From Planococcus citri (lineage: Eukaryota; Arthropoda; Insecta; Hemiptera; Pseudococcidae): a stretch of 64,000 nt of DNA. Under the pieces are notes generated by a model that worked only from the letters and a program-made list of their open reading frames with translations, made no database searches and was not told the origin of the DNA. Location: NCBI RefSeq assembly GCF_950023065.1, contig NC_088677.1, forward strand, positions 63,947,469 to 64,011,468. The letters run 5' to 3'. The position numbers and the translations under genes were made by a program. Numbering within the stretch: position 1 is the first letter of the stretch; every line of letters begins with the position of its first letter. This document shows, in pieces, positions 23,469 to 37,800 of the stretch.

Positions 23469-24859
23469 TTTTCATCAATCGATTGATCAAGTAATCTCGA
23501 AAAATACATTTTATTACAACCGTTTATAATATTAAGCTTTGTAAGTTTCGTTCTTTTTTTTTTTATTTTCATGTGCAGCTATCATCTTGTATTTGTTACT
23601 TAAAATTTACTAAACCATCTGAAGTGTATAGTGTATTAATAAAATTATTTGTATTGTTACCTTCTTTCTGTAACTAATTACTTGGCGCTCAATTGAGTAC
23701 TAATTTGTCGATAATACGTACATACAAGATCACGTTCTTGTTCTTAATGCACTTGAAAATTCTTGATATTACAAAGTAAATAAAAAGCGTGAGAAGCTGA
23801 TATCGGTTTTACGATGTATAACGCAAATAGAGTGTTGTGAATTTTACTGAACTTTGTTCGATTCGAAACTACAGAAATTTTTTATCGGATTACGTTTCCG
23901 ATAATTTTGAATGAATTGAGGGAAGTAGAGCAAATATTTGAAAGAATGATAATGAACTAAATACAAGTTGATGGGCAATTGGGCAAATTAGAATTGCAGT
24001 AGATATTTTTAGAAAGCTTCAAATGCTCTGTGTGGCACTATGTGTCGATATCTATGGGCATAATATCCAGTCAAACAAGTGAGCAAATCTTCCCAATACC
24101 GTTCTATCTTTTCGCTGATGCTGAGATATCCGTGAAGAACGGATGCAGCTGAATATTTCAACATTAGAACTTCCTCAAAGACACATATCAATCGTTGGTC
24201 TGCAACGAAACTGTATTTGTTAAACGATAAAATCCCATTCAACTTTTTTTCGCGTATTTCCTGTGATAATAGAATATCAACACAATCGTTGATCTACCTA
24301 TTGCATCTTCCTGCATATTTTCGACTTTCAACATCTAGTAGTCATTAAAATTTTCAATCCTGTCAATATTCTAAAACATTGATCGAAAATTGAACCCAAC
24401 ATCAATATTTATTTTGAAAATTCCACATTATCTCAGAATGTGAACCACCAGCAGTTTAATCCGTTAAATTAGATTGGTCGATCTTTCAACCAAGTAACTC
24501 TAAGAAAAACGTCAGAAAAAATAATCAACGAATAAAAAATGACAACAAGCAAACCCGCCGTATAATAAATAAAATAAAATTGGCACATTTTTGCTGAAAA
24601 ACTTCATTAGTGAATTATTTTTTTTCAAAACTCGAACTTAAAAAGTAGGTAATAAATTTCATCTAAAACGAAGTTGAATACTTTTCACAAAAAAGCATTG
24701 CATACGATAAAAAAAATTGAAAATACTGTGTAGCTTAGAAATTAGAAGAAAAAATAAATAACGTCGTTGCACGAGAATTAGGATCATTACAACAGGGAAC
24801 TGATATATAAGACCGCGAACGTCAACTAAAACATACTGTGAAGGAATTAAGTCTGGTGT
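23469..24859. other. Intergenic, ATG3 3' end to WARS 3' end
   Basis: The left part is ATG3 3' untranslated sequence with AATAAA near 23,778. The rest is A/T-rich and, apart from the minus-strand fragment at 24,009-24,293, shows nothing. Confidence 0.6.
24009..24293 (-). pseudogene. Unidentified exon-like open fragment
   Basis: The minus strand is open from a clean TAG acceptor (just above 24,293) to a stop at 24,009, about 94 residues starting INDCVDILLSQEI and ending RHIVPHRAFEAF. Composition looks protein-like (aromatic and charged residues, e.g. SEKIERYWEDLL) rather than random A/T-rich translation. No start codon or partner exon was found between here and WARS. I do not recognise the family. 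It may be the last exon of a small gene, a gene remnant, or chance. Confidence 0.3.
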
Positions 24860-26697
24860 CTATTTCAACGAGCGCAAATTTGTGAAAGTTTTTAAAATCT
24901 CATCACTGGTGTTCTTTCTAAGAGTTTGGTGCTCGAGAACGATGGGCTGTATAATGCCAATTAGAATTTTCTTCAATTCGCCGGTCAACATTTCACCGCT
25001 AGAATATTTCTGAAAAAATTCAAAATCGTAATAAGAACTTTTTCTTAAAAAGGTTGAATTTGTTCTGAGAAAAATCCATCGATAAGATATGAATCATGCA
25101 ACCAATTCTCTCATTTAATAAAAATTACTCATACGAGTACATATAAAACCATAATAGATAAATTAATCGATTAACGATTTAAATTGAACGAGTTTTTACG
25201 AGGAAATAAATATGAGTAATATTTACCTTTCCTATCTCTTCCAATTTTTCATCATCATCCAAGAAAAATTTCAGGTACTGATAGGATACATCTACGGAAC
25301 AATTTCCACCTTTCGCTCTATGCTCTTCTATCGTAGCTTGTCCGCCAGAAAATGCGTATTTATTGACCTAAATAACAAATCAACAATCAATAAATCACAC
25401 CATTTCATACTCGACTCCAAAATAATAACCGTCTTCTCACTTTATTAGCAATTTGTTTCGGAGTATCTGTCATAAATATAGCAGAATTATCATCACTCGC
25501 GGACATTTTAGTCATAGCTCCTTGAAGAGCTGGGAAAAATACTGAATGTATTAGCGCAGGTTTCGGAAAACCAAGCTTAGGGGCAACATCTCTCGTCATT
25601 CTAAAATAAGGGTCCTGAAACAACATCGAAGTAACTTTTAACGATAGTGCAATAACACGAAAACACGCTTTGGAAAGTATACATACTTGATCAATTGCAC
25701 ATGGTATCAAACAAGGAACTTTGGCTCCTTCCCCGAATATGAAAGGAAACGATGAAGACAGCGCCGGAGCAGCTTGAAACGGAGGAAAGCTTATTTTTCC
25801 AATATGATCACTATCCGTTAAACCGAAAATACCTTTTATTTGATTGAACGTAACACATTTACTGATTTTCGATATATTTTCATAAAATGCGCCACACTGT
25901 CTGAAAATTAAGATGAAATATCACTCAGTTGAGTTTTTGATTGATACTTAAACACTTAAAGAATAATGAAAAAGTGAAAAACACTCATGAACTTACCCCA
26001 TATACGTAAAATTCGTAAAAATGAACGTTTTTTCGGGATTAAATCCGCAAGCAATGATATCTTTAGCATTTTCATAGGCTAGTTTCTTAGTGTCTTCTAA
26101 TTTGAAATCTTTCCAGTAAAATTTCTCGTCATCAGTCAATTGAATTATCACGGGCACATTGAATACATCTTGTAACCACCTGAACAAAAGATTACACGAA
26201 TACAATCACACGTGTGTTACATTTTAATGACGTTTTGACCTTAATCTTTGATCGACCAACTTTGTAAATATAAAGGGTATCATATGACCAAGGTGCAGCG
26301 CTTGTGACGAAGGACCTCTACCAGTATATAAGTAGAATGGTTTTCCTTGTTCGTAGGCATTGAGTATTTGATACAAATCCCGATGCGAAAAAAATATCTT
26401 CCTGCGGAGAAAATGATGTGCCTTATGACCGGTAACTTTTTCGAAACGAGCTATCAAATCATCGTCTATCTTAGAAGAACCAAATCTTTCTGTAAAGCAA
26501 AAATCACAAGACGTTAGGATGAAAGTGAAATGGAAAACACACAAGTTTACAATTTTAAAATTATGATACCGACTGATCAATTTATCGTAATCCACTCCGG
26601 TAGGTGAGGTGCTCGATACTTCCCATGGATTCACAACATCTTCATCAATATCGACACCGTTCAGCGCATCCGCCACTTCTTCAGTTTTGGACTCCAT
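24860..26697 (-). CDS. WARS1: Tryptophanyl-tRNA synthetase, cytoplasmic
   Basis: The gene runs from ATG at 26,697 to TAG at 24,860-24,862 in about seven exons (first 26570-26697, then about 26,245-26,490, 25,995-26,180, 25,690-25,900, 25,440-25,615, 25,230-25,370, 24,860-25,012). The enzyme charges tRNA-Trp with tryptophan (class Ic Rossmann fold). Seen in order: NPWEV near the N-terminus, TGRGPSSQALHLGHMIPF carrying the HIGH-type motif (HLGH), [68 protein letters not shown], and the KMSKS-type loop KMSAS. It ends ELKKILIGIIQPIVLEHQ. There is no WHEP domain before the core, as in other insects. Predicted length about 410-420 residues. Confidence 0.95.
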
Positions 26698-29030
26698 TCT
26701 ACAACGATTATTGAAGAAAAATTTAGCACGTCACACCATGTAAACGAAAAAATTTCACCACAAAGTAGCACCAAATAAATAGTAAAGACAATGAAATGAT
26801 GAAATTTCGTTCACCACGTTATCACCGTATCAGTCGTGTAATTTAATATCAGTGTTATGGGATTTTGAAATTTTTATTTCCTCGTCAACCGTTCAGTTGA
26901 AATAAGTTAAAATGATAAACTTTTTACGGCGAATTTGAAAATAGCACCCAGCAATCCATTAGTGAGCATGGGATAATTAATTAGACAATCATTTAATCAT
27001 TTTCCCCACAAAATGAAGTTGAAATTTTAAACGAATGAAATCAAGAAGGAATATTTCACACTGAATTTCTCTGGTAACATTGCTTAAGCTTTCGTCAACG
27101 ATGAATAATTTCAATTTTTTTCAGTGAAAAAAATTCTACGTAAATTTTGACGTGTCGGTTATTATTTACGAGGCAGGAAAAAATCATCGTCAAAAATCGT
27201 ATACAGTTACAGCAGTAAGTTTCTTGTTGCTTGCACCATGTACCTAGACCTACTTGCTGCAATATTTTGTGCAAAAATCAAAATCATCAGAAAAGTAATG
27301 AAGGAATGTCGCAGCCTATTTGCTTCATCACAATCATCTTGAGTCTATAGTTCCCTACTTGAGTCTTGAAGCCGGAAACGCGTAATGTTTAAATGATAAA
27401 TCAATCAGAAATTCAAAATTGGACAATCAAAAAATGAATTTACATGCGAAATGGACTGAGACAAACAATTTGAATAATTTAATTAAAATAATTCATAATA
27501 TTTTGTTCTGCCTTCTAGGCTGTTTCCTCTTTACACTACATTGTGCAACGCACTACTAAACCAATTTTTTTATTATCATTCAAATTTACGAATACTTTTC
27601 GTGGTCTATTTTCATGTTCAAAGCACCAAGGCCGAGAAATTTATTTAATGAAATATCAATGATTTATAAACTCATTACTAACGAAATATTTCATCATTCT
27701 TATGAACCTAATGATCTATTAAATTTCAAGTAAGTACCTACCTACTTACTGAGCAAGTGAGCAAACACAGTTATAGAGTAAGATTGAAAATCTCTTCTGA
27801 GTTCTGATCATTACTGTAGAACTATTTCTTCAGTTAAAATTCAGAAAATAAACGAATTAAAGCTTATTCTGCTTCAATATTGTACCATTATTCAAATTCT
27901 GAATGGTATTTAGTATTTTCATTCTATTTCAAATTTGAATTGAACATAGTGCTATAAGAAAATGTTCTTCTGAAACTTTTCGATATTCGCTGACTCGCTG
28001 TTGTTGTTGTACGACACACTGAACAAATCTAAATTTGTAATGAGCGAAAGTTTCATGCAAATTGCAAATACTCACGAAGGAGAGAATAGGCAAATTGCTG
28101 AAGAGATATTTGAAAATATTATTTACAAATTTTTGAAATTTTCCTTCAAATAAGTTTATCAATATTTTGCAAAAATTGAACGAAGTTTTTTTGCTTTTTT
28201 CAATAACTTTTCTTCGTACATTTTCACAGAAATTTATGGATTTGAATTTTGAAAGTTACCAGAAATTTTTCTGTCATGAATTTTCACTTTTCAGAAATTA
28301 TACTTTCCGTGGAAAATTTCCTATCATCTCTTCTCTTCGACTTCTAACTTCAGTTCTTCGTTCTTCCAAGTTGTATTCTGTAGTTGCTTTCCTTTCCTAG
28401 ATTGCGGCGGCTTCATTCTCTAGTTCTCAGTCCAAATTTTGATTTTTAAATAGATATATTAATTATTATTTGATGGTATGATGGTAATCTTTTATTTTGA
28501 AATTTTTTTTAAAAAAGGGTCAACATTCTAGGCCAACTTGCTCTGCGATTGGTTAATTTAAAAATGACGTCTTCAAAACATCCAATCAACGAACAAATTC
28601 TCTTATCAGTGCTGTCACTTATCAATTCATCTTTAATCCACCAAAAAAGAATGCAGCAGTCAGTGAAAAAAACACTGTTGAATAAATTCTAATTTATTTT
28701 ATGAGCCTAAATAAATTTTCCGGTGAAAAATAATAATAAAAGTGTAAATTCAGTCGTAAGTTTAATACTTGTTCGATACTCACGTTATATTTTTATTCTG
28801 TTTACGATTGAACGCAATTATAAGAGAGCCAAAGTAATCAAACCATCAACGAAAACTTCTTGAATGTTTTATTTTTTAATCGAGTTTTAGTGATTATCTG
28901 TTATCAGTAGAACGTTTTTATTTCTCATCTACGTTGTCTAGAAGTGTCATTAAAATGAACGGAAGTTGTATAATCAGCTAAGTTCTCAAGTTGACGTTGA
29001 CTCGATTATGTGTAAATAAGTTAATATACA
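26698..29030. promoter_or_regulatory. Intergenic between divergent WARS and WDFY2
   Basis: This 2.3-kb A/T-rich stretch contains both promoters. GATTGGTTAAT and TGACGTC near 28,550-28,575 are inverted CCAAT and CRE-like sequences about 460 bp before the WDFY2 start codon. No coding exon or RNA gene is supported. Confidence 0.4.
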
Positions 29031-30708
29031 ATGGCTGCGTTAATTAATCCTGGGAGCAGTGCAGGATCTGGAAACGATAGGCAGTTTTCCAACAAGAAAT
29101 TGGTCTTGATCGCCAAACTGGAAGGATGCAATGACGATATCAATCAAGCAATATTAATACCCAATATTGAAGGCGTTATCAGTGTTTCAAACGATAAGTA
29201 CGTATGGTTTATTTTTAAATTCGTGAAAGACCCTTATGAGGCTAAACACTGATACCTTATTTCTTTTGCAGAACGGTTAGAGTATGGTTGAAAAGAGACT
29301 CCGGACAATATTGGCCTAGCATTTGTACTTACTTGAATTCGGCAGCTACCTGCTTGTATTATCATGGCGAAACTAGACATTTGTTCGTCGGTTTAGAGAA
29401 CGGTATTATAGTTGTAAGTATTACACAGGTTGTCAAACACACGTCAGATAAACACTCAGCTAATCACACCGTGTTGTTTTAGGAATTCAATGTGTCGGAT
29501 GATTTCAATCGTTTAACTCAAATTAGAGATATTCAAGCTCATCAGTCTACAGTCACAGCGGTGTATTATAATGCTAAATCCGACTGGGTTATTAGTATAG
29601 GTCGCGATAAAGTTCTCCAATATTATAACTTTCAGACTGGAAAACCCATCAATAGTTATATTTCCAATGCTTGGTGTACCGCTTTAGCGTATCCTTTTTG
29701 AAATTTCGTATCTAGGCTTGCTTATAAAATTAAGATCGATGAAAATTAGAGTATTTTCCTTAACTTGTATTCTAGGTTTGATTCCGATACGAATCATGGC
29801 TTTATTGGTGATTACTCCGGCCAAATCACTATGTTAAAATTAGATAATATCGGCGTTAAAGTCATTACTACTCTGAAAGGACATTCGGGCAGTATTCGCA
29901 CCTTGACGTGGGATATCACCAGTCGACAATTATTCTCTGGTAGTTTTGATCAAACCGTAGTTGCTTGGGATATCGGTGGACAACAAGGAACGGCTTACGA
30001 ATTACAAGGGCATAAGTAATCCTCTTCTGCTACGAAGATTATTACCATACAATCGACGAGTGAAACTAAATCTCGTATTATTTCTAGGAACAAAGTAACC
30101 GCTATTTGTTACGCTCCTCAAAAACGTATTTTAGTATCCGGAGGCGAAGATAGCGTTATCGTTTTTTGGGATATGCGTATTAGAAGAGAAGAAGTATGAA
30201 TTATTTTTATCGAGATGTCTCGTTCTTATTAAATACTTATCTCCGATTTGATAAACTTTAGACGCCTTCGTGGGTAGAATCAGACACTTGTCAACTATGC
30301 AGTGTTCCGTTCTTCTGGAACTTTCGAGCCATGATGGATCAAAAGCAATTTGGATTACGTCAACATCATTGTCGCGGCTGCGGACGAGCCGTTTGCGACA
30401 AATGTAGTGAAAATCGTTCAGTCATTCCCGTAATGGGCTTCGAAAACCCCGTCCGAGTTTGCGACACTTGTTACGTACACAAAAAAGATGCCGAGTAAGA
30501 TATATTTATTTTTTTGCAATACGAGCACATTTTTGACATTGTTTAAACCTACCATGTTATTGCTTTTTGTAGCCTGACGTCTTTAGCATCGTTCCACGAT
30601 GCCAAACATAGTATAGTTTTTATGGATCTCGATGAACCAAAGAAGAAACTTCTTACTGTTGGTCAAGACCGGCTTATCAAAATATGGGATACATCTGTGC
30701 TATTGTAA
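29031..30708 (+). CDS. Wdfy2: WD repeat and FYVE domain-containing protein 2
   Basis: Seven exons: 29031-29197, 29272-29413, 29483-29688, 29776-30015, 30088-30193, 30262-30494, 30573-30708. They total 1230 bases, giving 409 residues (human WDFY2 has 400). WDFY2 (ProF) binds PI3P on early endosomes and scaffolds Akt and PKC-zeta with their substrates. WD repeats start at about residue 20 (GVISVSNDKTVRVWLKRD, STVTAVYYNAKSDWVIS, GHSGSIRTLTWD, LFSGSFDQTVVAWDI, GHKNKVTAICYAPQ, LVSGGEDSVIVFWDMR). The FYVE zinc finger interrupts the last blade (CQLCSVPFF, the RQHHCRGCGRAVC signature, CDKCS, VRVCDTC), then a final repeat ends LTVGQDRLIKIWDTSVLL. A polyadenylation signal AATAAA is at 30964-30969. Confidence 0.95.
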
Positions 30709-31192
30709 AGAAACCCGTTGACCCGTAAACTCTTCGTTAAGTATTTCTATGTTGATATTTCTGTCGTTTTCCTAATAAGTTAGATCTTATTTATTTGTTT
30801 ATTCATCTTTTTCTACGTACTGGGGGAATCGCATTCATTATAAACGTTTAGATGCGTTAATACAATATATACTCTACTTCTTCTAATTTATGTGATATTT
30901 AAAATGGAAAATTTTTCTGTACTAAATATCATTGTTTGATAAACGTACCTATATTTACATTCAAATAAAGTAATTACGAAGATTTGACTAGTCATTTTAT
31001 TAGGAGAGTGGATTTTTAAAAGTGAATTGATCATAACTTTCTCCGATGAGTTCATCTGACCTCTAGGCTACGTGCCTTACTGCACGTGATGAAAAAAAAC
31101 AACTAGATAACTATACTTGATAACAAAAATTAGGTAAAAACATGAAAAACATTTATTACGAATTCAGTACAAACAGACAGTGGCATTAAAAA

Positions 31193-32880
31193 TCACAGAG
31201 CAGGAGCTGGCTTAATACCCAATAAATTCAGTCCATTGGTGAAAACTTGATGAACTGCCTTAATAAGGTACATTCTTGCTACGATCAATGGAAGTAATTG
31301 AGGTCGATTATACTGCAAAAAAAAAACGTTTCAAACAATATTCCTTTTTAAAAATTTAAAAGCACGTAGGTACCTAAGTCTGTGGTAATCAACTCACCAA
31401 TAGTATTTTTGTACTCCTATAATAAGAGCTGACTGTACGAGACATATTGTGTAAGAAATTATACAGTATATAAGGTGAAAATTGCCCTTTCTTTATATCT
31501 TTCCCTGCATTCAACACAACGTTGGGGAATTGTAGTAAAAAATTGAAAAGGATGATCCACTCTTTCTAAAAACAAACAAATACACATAATGTCGTGTAGT
31601 AAATTTCTTAAATTTTCAAATGACGAACTAGTCATGAATTACAATTCTTACTTCTTCTTTAAGCAAACCGAAATCAACAGAATCGACCGAAGGTAGCGGA
31701 GGATAACATTTTTTTTGTACTCTTTCTTCATATTCGTGAATTATGGCATTCAGTCTCGAGTAATTATACATGATAAAAACAGCAGTGCCTGTCACAAATG
31801 AACATTTATCAAGTAGAATTCAACTATAGATTATTAATAATAATTGATCAACATTCACCATCAAAATCTTCCAACAGTGGATTTAAATTCATTAAAACTG
31901 GACTATTAATTTTCACGTGCAATAAATTGAATTTCAAAAGAGCATCTGTCAATAATTCGGTAACATGTAGTAAAAGCTTATCCCTGTCTTTCATTTCTTC
32001 AATCATTATTTTGTTTTTTATCCTGAAAAATTTGAAATGACACGTTTTAAATCCGTTCTGCTGCGGATTAAAAAAAAATGAAAAATTAGTACTTCGAATA
32101 ACATAATGTACATTATACCTTCGGTATTCAGGTACAGTGATGCTGGTTTCTTTCATTTTAGTTTCAGCGTTTTTTACAACTCCACATAGAACAAGTCGGT
32201 ATTGCGAGCGATCAACTGAGCTATTTGATTTATGAGTAAAGTATAATTTTTGATCACTCTCGTCGTTTTCCATCACATCGAAGCCAATAGCTGATGTTAA
32301 ATTTTTTGCAATTTCTACTAAATAATTCACTCTGAAATTTGTAAGATCATCCGAGGACGTTTCTCTATCACAGATGAAACAGATTTCCTGTCGAAATATA
32401 ATTTGAATAAGAATCATTCGCATACTTGAAAATGAAAAAGGTGATGATATGTTACACCTTACTTCTTTAGAAAACTGAGAACAGTGGCCATAATCAGAAG
32501 ACATCGAATTGATCTGCTGAATGCATCTGGTGAATGTTTCTTTTCGATCTAATGACACCAGTATACGATTTTTCTCGATCTTTACACTCTGGATTGGTAA
32601 GTTTGAATTTTTAGTAACGTCGTCCAAAGCTTGACGAGCTGCCTAGTAGAAACACAACGTAAAAGGGCATTAGGAGCATGCAAGAATTGATTGAAATTAA
32701 CGTAAAAAATCGAAGGTTTTTATTCACTTCAGCAGAAGCATCATTCGTAAGAATAACGAAGTCTCCTTCGGATATACGTTGAGAAGTTTTGAGCACACAT
32801 GGGCTCAGTCTGAAGGGTTCAATTGACTCCAGTTGTTTCACGAGGGTTTTCTGAAGATCAGAGAAGATATCTGTTTCCAT
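31193..32880 (-). CDS. DALRD3: DALR anticodon-binding domain-containing protein 3
   Basis: ATG at 32,880 and TGA at 31193-31195, in about six exons (near 32,730-32,880, 32,460-32,640, 32,120-32,390, 31,790-32,030, 31,570-31,790 and 31,193-31,420, edges approximate). In mammals DALRD3 recognises certain arginine tRNAs and helps METTL2 place m3C32. The C-terminal third resembles the DALR anticodon-binding domain of arginyl-tRNA synthetase: YNYSRLNAIIHEYEE, the LNFLLQFP-type helix, FSPYILYNFLHNMSRTVSSY, and LPLIVARMYLIKAVHQVFTN ending LLGIKPAPAL. No HIGH or KMSKS catalytic motifs are present, so it is not ArgRS itself. The N-terminal half (RLSPCVLKTSQRISEGDF) is weakly conserved, and the assignment rests mostly on the C-terminus. 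Confidence 0.8.
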
Positions 32881-34883
32881 TTTTGAATACTAATTTGGTC
32901 GTTTATAAAAGAGGAAGGTATTATTCTCAAAATGATCATTGGAGAAAAAAATTTCACTGGGATTTCACGATTGATAACAAATTTTTGATAACGATTCCGC
33001 TCAACAACAACAATGAATTATTTAGTAAGTGGTCACACTGAATTTAGCAACTTTTTGAAAAAAAAATATGAAAATTGAAAAAAGCGGAAAAACGAAACTG
33101 AAAAACTCGAAAAATCATGTGGAAAATGGAAAGATTGTTAAATTGAATTGAAATCGATTCGGAGTGTTCAACTTATGAGGACAGGATTAAACTTTCAGCA
33201 GTTTCAGCTGGGAGCTGATGAAGTTAGTTATAAAACCTTCTGAAGTAGGTACGTTTTGAATTTTGAAATTGCATGCTGTAGAAACGTCAAATTTTGCTGA
33301 AAATAGCTGGAAGCTCCAGGTCCAGATCGGCTGGAAATTGGTGATAATTGATTCGAAAGGTCAATTTTAGTACATGAACCGAGTTTTAGTTTAGATTTAA
33401 ATCTCCATTTTTGCTATTTGCTCTTTCTGTAAAAATTATTACATCCGATAGGCTATTTCTGCTATCTTCAAAAATTCACCAATAATCGAAAAATCAACTT
33501 CGCTAGCTGAAAATTTGCTTCTGAAGTTTAGGTGACATGCTGTTTCAGTGAGCCAAATTTCAGTTTGATTGGAGTCGACGAGTTGTAAAGGTTCCCTTGT
33601 AAGCATTTACTTACGAGTTAGGTAGGTACCTGTTATATCCCATGTTCTCAAACAATAGAGCTATGAGCAGGTTAAATCTAATAAAAGTAAACCGAAGAAA
33701 AATTGCTCTGGTTTATTGATTTATTTTTACTATAAACACACAAAAACATTAATTAAAAAATAACAAACATGAGTAAATTGTTGCCTTCAAAATGTTTTTA
33801 AACAACAATGGATCTATAAAGTAGTTGAATCAGCAAAATCTACTACAATGTATCAGAAATCAAATTATTCAGGTTAGGTATCAAGTATAGGATACCTACC
33901 TGTAATAAGCTGTGTTTTTTAAAACGTTGATGAATGGAATTGAATTTAAACTATTTTTTAAAAGTCTAATCTAGCGTTCACATAAATAGCTATTCGCTCT
34001 TCACTGATGAATCTTTGACAATGGTTCAAATACTACCATGGTAATGTGTAATATAAGCGTTAAGCGCTTTTGAAGAATTCTTTCTCGATACACAACGTAT
34101 TCATTGAACACTTTTCAAACATTCAGACTGGTGTTTCATCATCGCATTTCATTCCATTGAATACGTAAGTTGTTACTGTTCTATAGTCTGGCTTTATCTA
34201 AATTTAAAAAAAGAAAAATCCGAATTAAACGATCAAATACAAAGCAAAGTAAAATAAGATATCAAATCTACATAAGAATTCAAAGTTCTGACGCTGATTT
34301 TAAGACCGAACGTACCTACCTATTACCTACAAAAAGGTTTCTGTAAACTATTTTTATTTAAATACAAACACTTTTAATTTTATGAAATGTATAGAATCAA
34401 ATCAAAAAGGAACCTGGCTATAAGGTTATTTTTTATTCAAGTAGATATTAAGTATGCATAGTTGCCAATTTCTAACTGTCCTCACAGATTAAAAATCTAC
34501 GAAAAAGCATATAAAGGTAAAACGTTGTGCAAATATTGAAGTAAATAGATCGAGTACTTTTCTCTGTTTATGTTTCAAAAACTAAGTAGGTACGTTTGTT
34601 TGATTTTTGAACAATTTTCAGTTTGCATGCAATCTAGTTAGGTAAGTATACGGTAGATAAATATATTTAAATAAAGAAAAAAATAAAACAAATCATACCG
34701 AATAACAGATCAACTAACTAAGGAGGTATAGAATTTATACCATCTTTGGAATAAGAAGAATATTAAATTAAAAAAATAAGTTTTAAAAAAGTTACTAAAA
34801 GACTTATGTGAAGGAACAGATGAAGCTCGAACTTGCGATACTGGGCATGTGATTAGCCTACTTACAATAATGTGTATATGTTA
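32881..34883. other. Intergenic and probable SLC4 3' UTR
   Basis: About 2 kb of A/T-rich DNA lie between the DALRD3 start and the SLC4 stop codon. The upper part is probably SLC4 3' untranslated sequence. TACCTACCTATTACCTAC words occur near 34,310. Nothing else is supported. Confidence 0.5.
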
Positions 34884-37800
34884 CTAATGCCGTGTGGGAC
34901 TGATGTTAGGAGGTGTAGGGGGGATAGTCCCCACCTTTATTGTTAAGCCTTCGTCTTCCTCTTCTTCAGTCATTGTAGAAAGTTGGTGTTTTTCGTCTTC
35001 GCAAATTACATCCTTCTTATAATAAGATTTTTTCTGCGTTTTTGATCTACATTAAAAGTACATTTTTTTTAAACAAACGATCTTAGAGGTACCTATTTAT
35101 CTTTCGATGAAATAAAATTACATTACATTGTTACTGTGCTGGGGGCATTTTTGCGATCATTTTTTCCATTCTCGTAATTCACCTGTTTCCAAATACCAGT
35201 TTTATTTACCTCTTCCGAGATATTTATCGATGATAGGGGAATTTTCATGATATTTCCGTTTACCAAAGGTATCTGAAGGTTTCCCGAAGATGGAGCGAAA
35301 TCTATTGGTTTTTCTTCCTGTAAAAATAATATGTTTTTAAATTGATCGAATTTCGTTCTCACGATGAAAAAATGAAAATGAAGCACGTTAACAACTCACA
35401 GCATCTCCTAAACGTAGTTCTTCTTCAGTTCGTTTAATCGTTTCAGGCATTATATCATCTAATATTTTCAATTCTCTTTGAGTAAACACCCAATCCAACG
35501 CTTTCCTTAATGCTATCATTACAACTAACTGCAAATGGCAGAAAGCAATTCAATCAATCGTTAATTAGGTATCTTCGGTTTTTCTATTCTATATTAACAG
35601 TAAGCACTCTTCTTACCATTAAAGGAAATAGAATTGACGTTGATTTAACCGATTTAATCACCCATAAAATAATTAGACAGATCAACTGAATAATGGTAAA
35701 TAAATGAACTCTTTTCAGTGGCACCTGAAACACAAATTAACAAAAAAATTACCTACCAAGAATTTTCAAATATTTATAAAAGTAAAATTTTATATGCACC
35801 TGTCTTAGGAACATATGGTCAGGTTGATATTTCGCCGGCATAAATATGATTAAAATTCGATCGAAGAATTGCAAGCCTTTAAGCGAAGCCACTCCCATGT
35901 ACAAAAACACTCCATATAACACAGGCATCGGAATATGACGTAAAAGTGGAGTTATCAAGACAGATAAACCAATCATGGTAAATATCAGTACATGGGTTAC
36001 TCTTTGCTCTCTAAGAAACAAACAAGCAAATAATTAATCAACTCGTCGAACTGTCGAAGGATATAAACTGCAAATCACACAAGTAGGTATATTATAAAAA
36101 CTCAACCCACCGAACGCCTAAAAATTGAGGCTTTTCTCCAGGAGCTGCGCATTCGGATTCCAATTTCAGCGAATTTACGTGATTAATCGATAATACAGTA
36201 GCAGCCACAAACCAAGGGATTCCCATCACGGAGCATATTATTATCAGAATCGATAATACAAATAAATCTAAATGATATCCACAGCCTTTCTGCAAAGTAT
36301 AATTTCCACATTTAGCAAAATAATAAACTCAAAAAACTCCGAACGTATAAAAAAACACGAGTTACTTTTAATTTATTCTCCTTTCTATTCACAATGACAG
36401 CGGTAATTTGCTGATCCATGAATATTAATATTGTCCCGAGAAGTGCGGGAAGTATGGCAATCGGAGCTGTCCATATAGGATTAGAATTAAAAGGAGGTAC
36501 AATCCAGCCACGAGTCGGTGAGGTAGGTTTAAATTCTCGAGGAACCTGAAATAGGTAGGTAGGTGATATTAATCGTATACCTACTTAAACAAGCATTAGT
36601 ATAGGATAACTTTGCTGATGAAATATTAATCACCTCTAATTTAGGGGTTTTAACGCCTACAACGTAGTCCATTATAGACATACTGAATATAGCAATGATG
36701 ACAGCGAAATCGCTAATGAATTGTCGAGTCTGTTAAACAAATTACCAAAGTTAGTTCTTCCTTATCTTTGAAACATATTTTGTTAAGTAATGTCGCACGT
36801 TTAAATGTAGGTACCTTTGAAGAGAAAAATAAGGCGTTTTTAAAATCCTTCAGTTGGACAGAAATTAGAAACGTCCCGAAGAATAAAATTATCGACATCA
36901 GGAAGACATCAGGGACGTATGTAGCTGGATCACAAGCTTGCCCAGACCACGTACCGTTCCAAGATTTACAAGCATCTTTATCTAGAGATGTCCAATTGAC
37001 CGATTCCGTAATATCAGGTAAATACTGAGAATCTTCGGGTGGAAAACAAAGGCATTCTGCTGTGTGATCACGATGATTCGAATTTATAGGATATCTTTTA
37101 CCAATTGTGGCGACATTTTCTATAGCCTAGATAAATAAATAAAAACATAAATTAGTCGGAATTAAAAGAATGAATAAAAATTTAAAAAATTAAAAAAATT
37201 TAAAAAAATGAAAAAATAAAACAATAATGATAGTGAATAATCAGTTGAAAAATAATTTTTTTTAAATACCTTATAAATAAAAATAAATGCAATAAGTGTG
37301 GCGAAATTTTCTTCGGTAAACCTTGTAATATAACAAACAAATGCGCTCGCATCAGCAGCTACTAAAATCATTAAAATGCAACCGACCCATAAACCGATCC
37401 ATAACCTGAATGATAAATAATTCCATTTTCGATCTCTGCAACAGGATTACAAAAATAAAAATAAAAATGTTCGATTATCGTACAGATTGTTGCAAAGGAA
37501 TACAAAGCCTTTAGATTTGATTTTTTCTTTTAATTGAACACTTACGCGCAGAAATCGTATACAATTTGTTCAAAAACCAAGACAGGTCCAGTAGAACCTA
37601 AAATAGTCAATGGCTGGCCGGAAAACAATCCATAACCGATGCCACAAACGAATCCAGACACCAGGGATTCCATTGCAGCCATGTTTTTATGCGTGGCATC
37701 ACTTAATAAGCCTCCAAAAGTTATAATTGGCGAAAGACAAGCGAAATATAAAAATATCCAAGAGGCGACGCATTGTAAAGCTAAAGCATCCGTAAAATCC

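Noticed and set aside
27929..28400. Back-to-back open frames between WARS and WDFY2
   Set aside because: Phe/Lys-rich translations of A/T-rich DNA, no splice context, no motif.
31193..32880. Arginyl-tRNA synthetase
   Set aside because: Only the DALR-like C-terminus is present; the HIGH and KMSKS regions are lacking and the length and N-terminus fit DALRD3.
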